A stretch of 64,000 nucleotides of DNA from Methylobacterium sp. J-090. Lineage in GTDB: Bacteria; Pseudomonadota; Alphaproteobacteria; Rhizobiales; Beijerinckiaceae. Below are positions 24,909 through 34,950 of the stretch, piece by piece (position 1 is the first letter of the stretch; each line of letters opens with the position of its first letter). A model generated the notes under the pieces. The model did no database searches. It saw only the letters and a program-made list of their open reading frames with translations, and was not told the DNA's origin. The stretch covers positions 124,001 to 188,000 of the forward strand of contig NZ_JAKSXV010000089.1 in the NCBI RefSeq assembly GCF_022829345.1. The letters are read 5' to 3'. The position numbers were made by a program, and so were the translations under genes.

Positions 24909-26192
24909 GTGAAGCGCATCTCCCAGACCCTGCTCGCCACCCTCGCCCTCGCCGGCCTCCCCGCAGGCGCCATCGCGCAGGAGGCGGGCGCCGCCGCGCC
25001 CCGGCAGCCGCGGGTCGAGGGCGAGGCCTTCAGCGCGCCCACCTCCGACGCCGCCGGCACGACGCCCGCCGAGACGGAAGCGCCCAACACGACCTACAAG
25101 CCGCTCCTGCCCAACCAGACCCGGGCGCCCAAGCCCGCCGAGGCCACCAAGGTCAAGACCGAGACCGTGGCCAAGGGCCTCGACAGCCCGTGGGCGCTGG
25201 AGTTCCTGCCCGACGGCCGCATGCTGGTCACCGAGAAGGCCGGGACCATGCGGATCGTGGCCAAGGACGGCACCCCGGGCGCGCCGATCCCCGGCGTGCC
25301 GAAGGTCGATGCACGGGGCCAGGGCGGCCTCCTCGACGTGGCGCTCAGCCCGAGCTTCGTCGCCGACCGGCTGATCTACTTCAGCTACGCCGAGCCCCGC
25401 GAAAAGGGCAACGGCACCACGGTCGCCCGCGCCAAGCTCATCGAGGACAAGGGCGCGGCCCGCCTCGACGAGGTCAAGGTGATCTTCCGGCAGATGCCGA
25501 CCTACGACGGCGACAAGCATTTCGGCTCGCGCCTCGTCTTCGCGCCGGACGGCAAGCTGTTCGTCACCGTGGGCGAACGCTCCGACAAGGGCCCCCGCGT
25601 CCAGGCTCAGGACCTCACCAGCGGCCTCGGCAAGGTGTTCCGCATCGACACCGACGGCAACGCCGCCAAGGACAACCCGTTCACGGGCGGCGAGAAGGCC
25701 AAGCCCGAGATCTGGTCCTATGGCCACCGCAACGTCCAGTCGGCCGCCCTCGACCCGCAGGGCCGCCTCTGGACCGTGGAGCACGGCCCGCGCGGCGGCG
25801 ACGAGTTGAACCGTCCGCGTCCGGGCGTGAATTACGGCTGGCCGGAGGTGACCTACGGCATCGAGTATTCGGGCGAGAAGATCGGCGAGGGCAAGACCCA
25901 GGCAGCCGGCACCGCGCAGCCGGTTTATTATTGGGATCCGGTGATCGGCCCCTCCGGCATGGCGCTCTACACCGGCGACAAGTTCCCGGCCTGGAAGGAC
26001 GCCTTCCTCATCGGCGGTCTGGTCAGCCAGGGTCTCGTCGCGGTCAAGCTCGACGGCGACAAGGTCGTCACCGAGGAGCGCATTCCCCTGGAGGCCCGCA
26101 TCCGCGACGTGAAGGTCGGCCCCGACGGCGCGGTCTACGCCGTCACCGACGGCCCGGGCGGCAAGATCCTCAAGCTGACGCCCGGCCAATGA
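24909..26192 (+). CDS. PQQ-dependent sugar (sorbosone-type) dehydrogenase, periplasmic
   Basis: A 427-residue secreted beta-propeller oxidoreductase (GSDH/L-sorbosone dehydrogenase family). It begins VKRISQTLLATLALAGLPAG, a signal peptide with cleavage near AIAQE, then a Pro/Thr-rich linker. The propeller starts at GLDSPWALEFLPDGRMLVTE; further signatures are GQGGLLDVALSP, GSRLVFAPDGKLFVTVGERS and the cofactor-site region SYGHRNVQ with HGPRGGDELN. Members oxidise aldoses or related compounds with PQQ and calcium. The GTG start at 24909 follows GGAGG. Substrate not deducible. Confidence 0.85.
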   Translation: MKRISQTLLATLALAGLPAGAIAQEAGAAAPRQPRVEGEAFSAPTSDAAGTTPAETEAPNTTYKPLLPNQTRAPKPAEATKVKTETVAKGLDSPWALEFLPDGRMLVTEKAGTMRIVAKDGTPGAPIPGVPKVDARGQGGLLDVALSPSFVADRLIYFSYAEPREKGNGTTVARAKLIEDKGAARLDEVKVIFRQMPTYDGDKHFGSRLVFAPDGKLFVTVGERSDKGPRVQAQDLTSGLGKVFRIDTDGNAAKDNPFTGGEKAKPEIWSYGHRNVQSAALDPQGRLWTVEHGPRGGDELNRPRPGVNYGWPEVTYGIEYSGEKIGEGKTQAAGTAQPVYYWDPVIGPSGMALYTGDKFPAWKDAFLIGGLVSQGLVAVKLDGDKVVTEERIPLEARIRDVKVGPDGAVYAVTDGPGGKILKLTPGQ

Positions 26193-26210
26193 GCGACCGG
26201 CGCCCGCCCC

Positions 26211-27146
26211 TCAGGCGGGCGCCGAGGCCGTGCGGATCGCCGCGAGGCTGAGGCCGGACGGCCCGTCCGGCCCGGTCACGGTGAGATGCTCGGTGCCCGT
26301 CGCGAGCATGAGCGCGAGGGCATCGCGCACGGACGCGTCGTGGGCGATGGCCGGCGCGCCCCCGGTTGATCCGGGCTCGGCCAGGGCGCCGACGGTGAGC
26401 CCGGCCAGACGCCGCAGGGCCCGGTCGGGACCGATGAAATCCGCCACGAACGCGTCGGCCGGCCGCGCCAGCAGGTGATCGGGCGTGTCGGCCTGGACGA
26501 TGCGGCCGGCCCGCATGAGGACGATGCGGTCGCCCATGCGGACCGCCTCGTCGAGGTCGTGGGTCACGAGGATCACGGTCTTGCCCAGGCGCTTCAGGAT
26601 GGCGCCGATCTCGACTTGGAGGCGGGCGCGCGCCACGGGATCGACGGCCCCGAACGGCTCGTCCATGAGCAGCACCGGCGGATCGGCCGCGAGCGCCCGG
26701 GCGACGCCGACGCGCTGGCGCTGCCCGCCCGAGAGGGCGTCGGGCCGGCGCTCCCGGTACTCCGCCGGGTCGAGGCCGACGAGGTCGAGCATCGCGTCGA
26801 CCCGATCTGAGATGCGGGCTTTGGGCCAACCCAGCAGTTCGGGCACGGTGGCGATGTTGCGGGCGACACTCCGGTGGGGGAACAGGCCGACGCCCTGGAG
26901 CACGTAGCCGATGCGGCGGCGCAGGTGGATCGGATCGATCCGGGCCACGTCCGCGTCCGCGAGGTGGATCGTGCCGGCATCCGGATCCACCAGCCGGTTG
27001 ACCATGCGCAGGGTGGTGGACTTGCCGCAGCCCGAGGGGCCGATGAGGGCGCAGGTCTCGCCCTCCCGTATCGCGAGGTCGATGGCCTCGACGGCCGGAC
27101 GCGGCGCACCGGGAAACCGCTTCGAAACGCCCGCGAAGCGAATCAT
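26211..27146 (-). CDS. ABC transporter ATP-binding protein, proline/glycine betaine type
   Basis: A 311-residue ATPase: Walker A GPSGCGKSTT, signature LSGGQRQRVGVARALA, Walker B VLLMDEPFGAVD and the H-loop VTHDLDEA. The KRFPG... VNRLVDPDAG layout is that of OpuCA/ProV. The C-terminal 80 residues look like a single degenerate CBS-type domain (HDASVRDALALMLATGTEHL), where full-length relatives have two. No permease or binding-protein gene is adjacent, since the downstream gene is convergent and the upstream one encodes a small secreted protein. Its partners must lie elsewhere. Confidence 0.8.
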   Translation of the reverse strand: MIRFAGVSKRFPGAPRPAVEAIDLAIREGETCALIGPSGCGKSTTLRMVNRLVDPDAGTIHLADADVARIDPIHLRRRIGYVLQGVGLFPHRSVARNIATVPELLGWPKARISDRVDAMLDLVGLDPAEYRERRPDALSGGQRQRVGVARALAADPPVLLMDEPFGAVDPVARARLQVEIGAILKRLGKTVILVTHDLDEAVRMGDRIVLMRAGRIVQADTPDHLLARPADAFVADFIGPDRALRRLAGLTVGALAEPGSTGGAPAIAHDASVRDALALMLATGTEHLTVTGPDGPSGLSLAAIRTASAPA

Positions 27147-27177
27147 TCCGCCGGGGCCGACTCGGCAGCCATTCGCC

Positions 27178-27435
27178 TCAGCAGCCCTTGCAGATGGAGC
27201 CCATGGTGGTGCGCATCTTCGAGTCCCAGGCCTTGTCACGAGTCGCAGCCGCCCGCTGGGCCTTGGCCATGTCCGCCTCGGTGTTGGCACGGGTGTACGG
27301 CGCGCCGGCCCGACCCGGCGGCTTGGTGACGCCGGTGCTCGTCACGGTACGGCCCCCCGGCGCGGCGGGAGCCTGCGCCAGGGCGGCCCCCACCAAGAGC
27401 GGCAGGGCGAGGGCGGCAACGAGAAAACGAGACAT
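27178..27435 (-). CDS. small secreted hypothetical protein
   Basis: An 85-residue protein with a signal peptide (SRFLVAALALPLLVGAALA, cleavage before QAP), then a Pro/Gly/Thr-rich stretch and a helical basic C-terminus ending ICKGC. No known family. The CxxC-like end (C-K-G-C) may bind metal or form a disulfide. I chose the ATG at 27435; the alternative upstream start at 27474 adds a non-signal-like leader. It lies 31 bp upstream of the ABC ATPase gene. Confidence 0.55.
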   Translation of the reverse strand: MSRFLVAALALPLLVGAALAQAPAAPGGRTVTSTGVTKPPGRAGAPYTRANTEADMAKAQRAAATRDKAWDSKMRTTMGSICKGC

Positions 27436-27601
27436 GCTGAAACCCCGTGGCGCGGCGGACATGATGCGTGGCATCGGCGCGCGCGCGGACAGTCAGGATC
27501 ATAAGGCCCGCAACACGCCGCGCAAACGGTCGCCTACGCGCCACGTGCGCGTCGGCACCTCCCTCGGGCGGACAGTTCCGGCCTCGCGGACGGCTCCTGC
27601 C

Positions 27602-27922
27602 TCACGGACGGCTGAGGAAGCCGATGGGCTCGCGGCCGGGCTGGCCGAGCCAGAGCAGGATCGCCCCGAGGCCGAGGCCGAGGAGGGCGGCCGGGGCCAG
27701 GGTGAGGGGCAGGACCAGGATCTGCCAGAGCCACGGCGCGACGCCCTCGACGGTGCCCTGCAGGGCGCTGGCCCGATCCTTGAACAGGGTGAACAGGAGG
27801 TCGCTCAGACTCGTCATCCGCACGCCGTTGTTGGCGATGGAGCGGGCGCCGTCATAGACGAAGCCGACGAAGCCGCCCGCGAGGAAGACGAGGCCGAGAA
27901 AGCGGCTGAGGAAACGAAGCAT
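27602..27922 (-). CDS. small inner-membrane hypothetical protein
   Basis: A 106-residue protein with two membrane helices (LGLVFLAGGFVGFVYD near the N-terminus and ILVLPLTLAPAALLGLGLG near residue 75) and a short soluble loop between. Similar proteins in related genomes are annotated as PetM-like, but I see nothing linking it to a cytochrome complex. It faces the HAD phosphatase gene divergently. Function unknown. Confidence 0.6.
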   Translation of the reverse strand: MLRFLSRFLGLVFLAGGFVGFVYDGARSIANNGVRMTSLSDLLFTLFKDRASALQGTVEGVAPWLWQILVLPLTLAPAALLGLGLGAILLWLGQPGREPIGFLSRP

Positions 27923-28065
27923 CGCACCCGGTCACACCCGCCGGCATCGCGCCGGCCCGTGCCTGAGTAGGGGTGGGCGCAGATCCGTGCAAGCCGACCC
28001 GTACCAGCCGTTGCCGGCCCGCCGCCGACCGTGCGAAACCGGCGCGCCTCTTCCGGGATCGAAAC

Positions 28066-28782
28066 TTGACCGACCAGACATCGACCGCCACGGCGCCGCG
28101 ACCCGTCGGCGATGCCCACGCCCCCCTCGCCCTGGTGATCTTCGATTGCGACGGCGTGCTCGTCGACAGCGAACCGATCAGCCTCGCCCGCCTCACGGCC
28201 GGCCTCAACCGCATCGGCGTGCCCATCGACGTCGAGACCGTGCGGGTGCGCTTCGCCGGCACCTCCATGACCTCGATCATGGCGCATATCGCGCGCGACT
28301 ATCCCGTCACCGTACCGGACGATTTCGTCGCGGCGGTGAAGGCCGACACCCTGCGGGCCTTCGACGCCGGCCTCACGGCGATGCCGGGCGTGGCGCGGGC
28401 CGTCGCAGGGCTGGCGCTGCCGCACTGCGTCGCCTCCAGCAGCGATCCGGTTCGCCTGGCCCACACCCTCGGGCTGACGGGGCTACTGCCCCTGTTCGCG
28501 GAGCGGGTCTATTCCTCGACGATGGTGGCGCGCGGCAAGCCGGCGCCGGACCTGTTCCTCCACGCCGCCGCCGCCATGGGGGCGGACCCGCGGGCCTGCC
28601 TCGTCGTCGAGGACAGCGTGCCGGGCGTGCAGGCGGCGCGGGCGGCGGGAATGCGGGTCCTCGGTTTCACCGGCGGCGGCCACTGGACCCATGACCGCAG
28701 CGGCGCGGACCTCGTCGCCGCCGGCGCCGCGCGGGTGTTCGACGACTTTTCCAGCTTCGCGGCCCTCGTCGCATCGGCCTGA
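28066..28782 (+). CDS. HAD-family phosphatase (beta-phosphoglucomutase/phosphoglycolate type)
   Basis: A HAD superfamily subfamily IA hydrolase. Motif I is VIFDCDGVLVDSEP, motif II is in CVASSSDP, motif III is the Lys in ARGKPAPDLFLHAA and motif IV is CLVVEDSVPGVQAA. All catalytic residues are present. The helical cap after motif I is of the beta-PGM/GPH type, so substrates are likely small sugar phosphates or phosphoglycolate. The start is uncertain: I use the TTG at 28066 (238 residues); an in-frame GTG at 27973 would add 31 Arg-rich residues. Confidence 0.8.
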   Translation: MTDQTSTATAPRPVGDAHAPLALVIFDCDGVLVDSEPISLARLTAGLNRIGVPIDVETVRVRFAGTSMTSIMAHIARDYPVTVPDDFVAAVKADTLRAFDAGLTAMPGVARAVAGLALPHCVASSSDPVRLAHTLGLTGLLPLFAERVYSSTMVARGKPAPDLFLHAAAAMGADPRACLVVEDSVPGVQAARAAGMRVLGFTGGGHWTHDRSGADLVAAGAARVFDDFSSFAALVASA

Positions 28783-29158
28783 CCGGCCGGCCGGAGGAAA
28801 CCATCGCGGCGGCCACGGCGGAGAGCGGTTCCTGCCACGTCGGGCCATACCTTCGAAAGATCGATCCGTTGACGAACCGGCCCCCGCGCAGCATCTTCAG
28901 AGTGTTCGGCGGCGGCTTTCACCGCTGTCGCACCGCGGTGATTTGAAGTGTGTAGCTTGCGCCGCGTCACCAAACGCTAAAGCACCGCGACGCGCCCGCG
29001 CTTCGTGGTCCTTGCTCGATGAGGATGACTTGCCGTGCTGAAGACCCTCCCGATCCGACCAATCCTGAACGCCTGCGACGGCTGTCGATGCTGATCTTCG
29101 AAATGCATCCAGCCCGTCCACGCCCGGCCCGACGCCGGCCTCAGGAAAGTCCGCTCCC
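28783..29158. other. intergenic region, no feature supported
   Basis: This 376-bp stretch between the HAD gene and the small gene at 29159 has no open frame with good coding character, no tRNA and no strong hairpin. It presumably holds the promoter of the downstream gene. Confidence 0.4.
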
Positions 29159-29527
29159 ATGTCGCATCACCACGCCGACACCACCGCCCGTGCCCTGAAC
29201 CAGCGCCACGCGGCCCCGCCCTTCCTCGATCTCCAGACCGCCCGGGCCCGCAACCGGCTCCACGCCGATCCGATCTACGCCGATCATACGGTCGAAGCGG
29301 CCCCGACGCGGATCATCGAGATCGGCGAGGTCACGGCCGGGATCGCCGTGCCGGAGCGCGGCGGGGTGCGGTTCTTCTCGTCGCAGCGGGATTTCGACCG
29401 CCTCGACGGGACCGTCTTCGCCAGCGTCGAGCAGGCGGCCCGCGCCGCGCGCGAGCGGTTCCGGGCCCGGTCCGGCGCCCCGTCCCGGGGCCGTCCAACC
29501 GGCGCGGGACACCTGCGCGCGGTCTGA
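29159..29527 (+). CDS. hypothetical protein
   Basis: A 122-residue soluble protein beginning MSHHHADTTARALNQRHAA. It is Ala/Arg-rich, with a beta-like middle (RIIEIGEVTAGIAVPE) and a helical, basic C-terminus. No family recognised. AGGAAAG lies about nine bases upstream of the ATG. It stands alone between a long intergenic region and a convergent gene. The N-terminal His cluster may be incidental. Confidence 0.5.
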   Translation: MSHHHADTTARALNQRHAAPPFLDLQTARARNRLHADPIYADHTVEAAPTRIIEIGEVTAGIAVPERGGVRFFSSQRDFDRLDGTVFASVEQAARAARERFRARSGAPSRGRPTGAGHLRAV

Positions 29528-29606
29528 TATCCCGTGAGCTCCGCCCCATGAAGCGCAGCGCCCCTCACCCGGGGCGCTGCGCTCGCCTGCGCGCGACTTG
29601 CACGCG

Positions 29607-30299
29607 CTACTTGCACTCGTCGCGGGTGCGCTTCATCGCCTCGACGAAACCCGCCAGGGCGTATTCGTCGCTGGTCGGGTTGCCGCGCAGGGAGGTCGTC
29701 TTGACCTGGAGCTTGGCCGTGCGGCCCATCTCGGTGACGACGCGGGCCTCCTCGGCCTGGTTCTGGAGCCAGGCGTTGTTGTCCTTGGTGACGAGGCCGT
29801 AGCGGGTGGCCCCGAGGTGGATGGCCGGGTCCGTGGCGGCCGCGTTGGGCTTCGCCGCTGCCCCGGATTGACTGCCGGCGGGCTTCGCCGGGAAGCCCAG
29901 CATCACCGCGACCTCGTTCTGGATGTTCTCAGCCTTGCGCACGGTGACGAACAGGTAGGCGGTGTCGCGCTTCAGGGTCTTGGGCGAGCGCGTCGTCGGC
30001 TGGGCGATGGCGTAGCAGACCCGGGTCTTGCCCTGGCCGCTGGCGAAGACGTTCCAGTCGCCGAAGATCGCCACGGGCGTCGCCTGCTGCATCCCCGGTG
30101 CCGTGACGGCTTTGGCCGCGCCCCTCGGCTCGCGCGTGCGCCGGCGCTTGCGCGGGCTCTCGGCCTCCTCGGGCGCCGCCTCCTGCGCCCGGGCGAGGCC
30201 GGTGCCGAGGAGCGATCCGGCACCGATCCGATCCGCCGGTCCGCACAGGAGGACCGTCGCAATTCCGAGGATGAGGCAGCGCCGGACGTCGAGGAGCAT
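29607..30299 (-). CDS. secreted IalB-like protein (invasion-associated locus B family)
   Basis: A 230-residue protein with a signal peptide and a basic, Pro/Arg-rich linker (about residues 40-70). The rest matches the IalB family: VAIFGDWNVFASGQGKTRVC followed by YAIAQPT, an AYLFVTVRKAENIQNEVAVM strand pair, and a second Cys near the C-terminus in RTRDECK. IalB-like proteins are periplasmic and mostly of unknown function. AAGG lies seven bases upstream of the chosen ATG at 30299; the open frame continues upstream but lacks coding character. Confidence 0.7.
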   Translation of the reverse strand: MLLDVRRCLILGIATVLLCGPADRIGAGSLLGTGLARAQEAAPEEAESPRKRRRTREPRGAAKAVTAPGMQQATPVAIFGDWNVFASGQGKTRVCYAIAQPTTRSPKTLKRDTAYLFVTVRKAENIQNEVAVMLGFPAKPAGSQSGAAAKPNAAATDPAIHLGATRYGLVTKDNNAWLQNQAEEARVVTEMGRTAKLQVKTTSLRGNPTSDEYALAGFVEAMKRTRDECK

Positions 30300-30409
30300 G
30301 GGGAAACCTTGTGGGACGAGGCGGCCGGGAGGGCCTGCCCATCGTCCGGAAATGCGGCGGCGGAGCGGGAGCCCGGAAGGCGCCGGCCAATGACGCGAAC
30401 TGCCGGGAC

Positions 30410-30793
30410 TCAGGACACGTGGGCCTCGGTGCCGAGGCCCGGCCCGCGCATCGCCGCGACGGGCATGGCGAGATCCGGGAGTTCGCGCGGGAGTCCGAGA
30501 TCCGGGATTTCGCGATCCGGCACGTCGCGTCCCGGCGTCAGGCGCTCGGGTGCCTCCGCCGGGGCTTGGGCGATCGGGGCTTGGGCGATCAGGGCCTGCG
30601 CGATCAGGGCCGTGGCCGGCAACGGGCGCGGCTTCGGATCGTTGTAGGGCGTGTTGTAGCACTTGCGCACGGACGCCCAGAACGCGGCACGCTCGGCTTC
30701 GCCCAGGCGATCGAGGGTCGCGTCGATGTGGGCGGTGGCATGGGCGGCGAAAACTTGGGTGTCGTCCGGCGATAAACAGCTCTCGACGGGCAT
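30410..30793 (-). CDS. hypothetical protein with Ala/Ile/Gln repeats
   Basis: A 127-residue soluble protein. The N-terminal 55 residues look helical (DDTQVFAAHATAHIDATLDR). Residues 60-80 are a tandem ALIAQ repeat encoded by three 15-bp units (30561-30605), followed by a Pro/Asp-rich tail. No family known. It lies 110 bp upstream of the IalB-like gene and may share its transcript. The tail is low complexity and the start could be further in. Confidence 0.45.
   Translation of the reverse strand: MPVESCLSPDDTQVFAAHATAHIDATLDRLGEAERAAFWASVRKCYNTPYNDPKPRPLPATALIAQALIAQAPIAQAPAEAPERLTPGRDVPDREIPDLGLPRELPDLAMPVAAMRGPGLGTEAHVS
30561..30605. repeat. three 15-bp tandem repeats inside a coding sequence
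   Basis: GGGGCTTGGGCGATC occurs twice in a row (30561-30575, 30576-30590) followed by AGGGCCTGCGCGATC (30591-30605), and a fourth partial unit starts after it. On the coding strand they encode the pentapeptide A-(L/P)-I-A-Q. Confidence 0.7.
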
Positions 30794-30890
30794 GCGCGCG
30801 ATCTCCGAAGGGGTCCGGGCGTGGTTTAGGCAGGATCACATAGCTGGACCGTGAACGCCATGCGGCACGGTCCAGCTTTTCCTCAAGCTC

Positions 30891-32285
30891 TCACGGCGCG
30901 GGGGCGTCGCCAAGCCGCTCGAGCCAGCGGGTGGCCTGAGCTCGCACGTTGTCGGGCGCGGTGCCGCCGTAGCTCGTGCGGCTCGACACGGAGTTCTCCA
31001 CACCCAGCACGGCATAGACCGCCTGCGTGATCCGGGGCTCCGCGGCCTGCATCTCCGCGAGGGTGAGTTCCTCCAGCCCGACGCCGCGGGCGGACGCCGT
31101 GCCGACGAGGCGGCCGGTGACGTGATGGGCCTCGCGGAAAGGCAGGCCGAGTTCGCGCACCAGCCAGTCGGCGAGGTCCGTGGCCGTGGCGTAGCCGGAG
31201 CCGGCGGCCCGCGCGAGGACGGGGGCGTTGGGCTCGAGGTCGCGCACCATGCCGGTCATGGCGGCCAGACACAGGGACAGGGCCTGGAGGGCGTCGAAGG
31301 TGCCTTCCTTGTCCTCCTGCATGTCCTTCGAATAGGCGAGCGGCAGGCCCTTCATGACGATCAGGAGGCCGGTCAGCGCACCGATGACCCGGCCGGATTT
31401 CGCCCGGACGAGTTCGGCGGCATCGGGGTTGCGCTTCTGCGGCATGATCGACGAGCCGGTGGTGTAGCCGTCCGACAGGCGCACGAAATCGAACTGCGCC
31501 GAGGTCCACACCACGAGTTCCTCGGCGAAGCGCGAGAGGTGCACGGCGCAGATCGAGGCGGCGGCGAGCGATTCGAGGGCGAAGTCGCGGTCGGCCACGG
31601 AATCGAGGGAATTCGCCGTCGGCCGGTCGAAGCCGAGGGAAGCCGCCGTGGCGTGCCGGTCGATGGGGAAGGAGGTGCCGGCGAGCGCCGCCGCGCCGAG
31701 CGGGCACTCGTTCAGGCGGGCACGGGCATCGCGGAAGCGGCCCCGGTCGCGCGCCAGCATCTCGACATAGGCGAGGCAATGGTGGCCGAAGGTGACGGGC
31801 TGGGCCGATTGCAGGTGGGTGAAGCCGGGCATCACCGTGCCGGCGTGCGCCAGCGCCTTCTCGGCCAGGGCCTTCTGCAGGTCGGCGACCTGGGCGTCGA
31901 GGCCGTCGAGGGTGTCGCGCACCCACAGCTTCATGTCGGTGGCGACCTGGTCGTTGCGCGAGCGCGCCGTGTGCAGGCGCCCGGCGGCCGGGCCGACGAT
32001 TTCGGTGAGACGGCTCTCGACGGACATGTGGATGTCCTCGAGTTCGCGCCGGAACACGAAGCCGCCGCCCTCGATTTCCGCCTGCACCGCCTTGAGACCG
32101 TCTTGAATCGCCGCCACATCGGCACGCGGCAGGATGCCAGTTGCCCCCAGCATGGTCACGTGCGCCAGGGAGCCGCGGATGTCCTGGGGCGCGAGGCGCT
32201 TGTCGAACCCGATGGAGGCGTTGATCTCCTCCATGATCTCGGCGGGGCCGCTCGCGAAGCGCCCGCCCCACATCCGGTTGCTCAT
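30891..32285 (-). CDS. argH: argininosuccinate lyase
   Basis: A 464-residue member of the fumarase/aspartase superfamily that splits argininosuccinate into arginine and fumarate. Hallmarks are [13 protein letters not shown] at the N-terminus, [13 protein letters not shown], the catalytic region [14 protein letters not shown] and the superfamily signature [11 protein letters not shown]. Length is normal. The start at 32285 gives the typical first residues. The gene is divergent from tlpA with 51 bp between, an arrangement common in Hyphomicrobiales. Confidence 0.95.
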   Translation of the reverse strand: MSNRMWGGRFASGPAEIMEEINASIGFDKRLAPQDIRGSLAHVTMLGATGILPRADVAAIQDGLKAVQAEIEGGGFVFRRELEDIHMSVESRLTEIVGPAAGRLHTARSRNDQVATDMKLWVRDTLDGLDAQVADLQKALAEKALAHAGTVMPGFTHLQSAQPVTFGHHCLAYVEMLARDRGRFRDARARLNECPLGAAALAGTSFPIDRHATAASLGFDRPTANSLDSVADRDFALESLAAASICAVHLSRFAEELVVWTSAQFDFVRLSDGYTTGSSIMPQKRNPDAAELVRAKSGRVIGALTGLLIVMKGLPLAYSKDMQEDKEGTFDALQALSLCLAAMTGMVRDLEPNAPVLARAAGSGYATATDLADWLVRELGLPFREAHHVTGRLVGTASARGVGLEELTLAEMQAAEPRITQAVYAVLGVENSVSSRTSYGGTAPDNVRAQATRWLERLGDAPAP

Positions 32286-32336
32286 GCTCTCAAACGTCCT
32301 TCCAGCCGTCCTGCTCGCCCATCGGAGCAAGCAACG

Positions 32337-32969
32337 ATGATGCCCGGCACCAAGGCGATGCTCGCCGGCGGGGCCGTCCTCGCCGCCGCCCTCGGCGTAG
32401 GGCTTGCCGTATACGGGACGGGTCCGACCGGCGGCAACACCGGTCCGTGCGCCGGCTCAGCCGTAACGATCACACGGCTGGCCCCGTTCGCCCGCGGCGA
32501 AGTCGCGGCGCTCCAGGCCGCGGAGACGCCCCGCCCGGCCCCGGACCTGACGTTCAAGGGCCCGGACGGCGCCGACACGACGCTCTCCGCCCTCAAGGGT
32601 CGGTTGCTGCTGGTCAACCTGTGGGCGACGTGGTGCGGCCCCTGCAAGGCCGAGATGCCCGCCCTCGACCGGCTCCAGGCGGAGATGGGCGGCCCGGATT
32701 TCGCCGTGGTGGCCATCAACGTCGATACCCGCAACCTCGACAAGCCGCCGCAATGGCTCCGGGACAACGGCATCGCGCACCTCGCCAACTACGCCGATCC
32801 GGGCGGCCGGGTGCTGCCGGCGATCCAGAAGGACACCGGCTCCCAGGGCCTGCCGACGACGATGCTGGTCGATGCCAAGGGCTGCACGCTCGGCGTCATG
32901 AAAGGGCCGGCCGAATGGAGCAGTCCGGACGCCAAGCGCCTCGTCGGCGCGGCCCTGGGCTGGGAGTGA
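32337..32969 (+). CDS. tlpA: TlpA/ResA-family thiol:disulfide oxidoreductase
   Basis: A 210-residue membrane-anchored thioredoxin. An N-terminal helix ([20 protein letters not shown]) is followed by a periplasmic thioredoxin domain with active site [12 protein letters not shown] and a cis-Pro region GLPTTMLV. TlpA-type proteins reduce disulfides in the periplasm, notably during cytochrome c and cytochrome oxidase maturation. It is divergent from argH. Two ATGs are adjacent at 32337 and 32340. Confidence 0.85.
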   Translation: MMPGTKAMLAGGAVLAAALGVGLAVYGTGPTGGNTGPCAGSAVTITRLAPFARGEVAALQAAETPRPAPDLTFKGPDGADTTLSALKGRLLLVNLWATWCGPCKAEMPALDRLQAEMGGPDFAVVAINVDTRNLDKPPQWLRDNGIAHLANYADPGGRVLPAIQKDTGSQGLPTTMLVDAKGCTLGVMKGPAEWSSPDAKRLVGAALGWE

Positions 32970-33137
32970 CGGGGTAGGCCGGTTCGCCGCGAGGGGGGCA
33001 GGGCGGCGTGTCTCCCGAAAAGCGCCCGCCGCGCCGCCGTGCCGGCGGGTGACGATTTGCGAGGCATCCTTAACGGAGCCTTCAGGAAACTGGCAAACTT
33101 GATGGAGCTTATCCGGACCCCTTGGTCGAGACGAGCG

Positions 33138-34826
33138 ATGTCATTCAAGACTCTATCCATCCGCGCGAAGCTCGGCCTCAGCTTCGGCGTGATCTTCCTG
33201 CTGGTGCTGGCGCTGGGCGCCCTGTCCCTCTTCCAGTTGAATGCCGTGAACACCGTCGCACGGGAGATGCGCGACGACCATTTGCCCACCGTTCAACTTC
33301 TCGCGAAGATGCAAGTCCTCATTCTGCGCACGCGGACGAACGGGGCCCGGCTCGTGAGCGCCGATACGGACGCCCTGCGCGCCGAGATCACGGCCACCCT
33401 CGCCAAGCGGGATTCCGAGATGCGCGATGTCCAGGCCGCCTTCGCGGCACGGCCGGCGAGCCCGGAAGCCCGGACGCTCTATGCTGCGTTCGAGACGCAG
33501 TGGGCGGCCTACAATGCCCTGCGGGAGGGCGCGGCCGCCGATGTGCGGGCCGGAAACACCGCCAATGCCCAGCGCACCTTCAACACGGTCCTGTCCACGG
33601 GGGTGAACCTCGTGCTGGGCGAACTCCAGAAGCTCATCGACCTCGAGGACCGGACGGCCCGCACGAGCGGCGTCCACGCCCAGGAAACCTACGACACCGC
33701 CGTCCTGACCACCACGATCCTCGTCGGGGTGGCGCTCCTCTGCGCCATCGGCGCGGCGGTGCTTCTCGCCCTGGGCGTCAGCGCGCCGCTGCAGCGGATG
33801 ACCCGGGCCATGGACCGCCTCGCGCAGGGCGATGTCGCGGCCGAGGTGCCGGGGGCCGGGCGCGGCGACGAGATCGGCGCGATGGCGGGCGCCGTCCAGG
33901 TGTTCAAGGACAACATCATCGCAACCCGCGCCCTGGAGGAGGAGACCCGCCTCGCCCGCCTCGACGCCGAGGCCCAGCGCCGGGCGGCGACCCTGCGGCT
34001 CGCCAAAGGGTTCGAGGCGGCCGTGGGCGGCATCGTCGCGCAGGTGAGTGCCGCGGCGACCGAACTCCAGGCGACCGCCGGCAGCATGTCGGAGACGGCG
34101 TCGGAGACCGCCGGGCGCTCCACGAGTGTCGCAGCGGCGGCCGACGAGGCGGCCACCAACGTCACCACCGTCGCGGCGGCGGCCGAGGAACTCGGCTCGT
34201 CCGTGGAGGAGATCGGCCGGCAGGTGCAGGGGTCGGCCAACCTGGCGCGCATCGCCGTCACCGAGGCGGGCGAGACCGCCGCCCTCGTGCGCGACCTCAG
34301 CGAGACCGCCGCGAAGATCGGTGACGTGGTTGCTCTGATCTCGACCATCGCGGGCCAGACCAACCTGCTGGCGCTGAACGCCACCATCGAGGCGGCACGG
34401 GCCGGCGAGGCCGGACGGGGTTTTGCCGTCGTGGCGGCGGAGGTCAAAGAACTCGCCAACCAGACGGCGCGGGCCACCGACGAGATCACCGGCCAGATCG
34501 GCCGCATCCAGACCTCGACGGGTCAGGCGGTGGCGGCCATCGGCGGCATCACCACGCGCATCCGCGAGATCAGCGACGTCGCGACCTCCATCGCGGCGGC
34601 CGTCGAGGAGCAGGGGGCGGCGACCCAGGAGATCGTGCGCAACGTCAGCGAGGCGGCCACGGGCACCGGCGCGGTGACCCGCAACGTCATCGGGGTCGCA
34701 GCGGCGGCCGAGGAGACCGGGGCGGCGGCGGCCCAGGTGCTGTCCTCGGCTTCCGAACTCTCGCGGCAGTCCGAGGACCTGCGCGCCCAGGTCTCGCACT
34801 TCCTCGCCTCGGTGCGGGCGGCCTGA
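33138..34826 (+). CDS. methyl-accepting chemotaxis protein
   Basis: A 562-residue receptor. Helix 1 is [20 protein letters not shown] (about 12-31), followed by a periplasmic four-helix-bundle sensor domain to residue 180, helix 2 ([20 protein letters not shown]), a HAMP domain, and a long signalling domain with the tip [16 protein letters not shown] and the Ala/Glu-rich methylation helices. It would relay ligand binding to CheA/CheW, none of which is in this window. ATG at 33138 is chosen; an alternative ATG at 33102 adds twelve residues. Confidence 0.9.
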   Translation: MSFKTLSIRAKLGLSFGVIFLLVLALGALSLFQLNAVNTVAREMRDDHLPTVQLLAKMQVLILRTRTNGARLVSADTDALRAEITATLAKRDSEMRDVQAAFAARPASPEARTLYAAFETQWAAYNALREGAAADVRAGNTANAQRTFNTVLSTGVNLVLGELQKLIDLEDRTARTSGVHAQETYDTAVLTTTILVGVALLCAIGAAVLLALGVSAPLQRMTRAMDRLAQGDVAAEVPGAGRGDEIGAMAGAVQVFKDNIIATRALEEETRLARLDAEAQRRAATLRLAKGFEAAVGGIVAQVSAAATELQATAGSMSETASETAGRSTSVAAAADEAATNVTTVAAAAEELGSSVEEIGRQVQGSANLARIAVTEAGETAALVRDLSETAAKIGDVVALISTIAGQTNLLALNATIEAARAGEAGRGFAVVAAEVKELANQTARATDEITGQIGRIQTSTGQAVAAIGGITTRIREISDVATSIAAAVEEQGAATQEIVRNVSEAATGTGAVTRNVIGVAAAAEETGAAAAQVLSSASELSRQSEDLRAQVSHFLASVRAA

Positions 34827-34950
34827 CCAGGCCTCGATGGGCCCGGCCCATCGGGGTCTGCCCGCGCGACCGCGCGGCGGCGGTCGTCCGCCGGACCGCC
34901 TCGATCCCGACCATGAGTCGGCGTCGAGGAGAACGGGGATGCGGCGCGCT

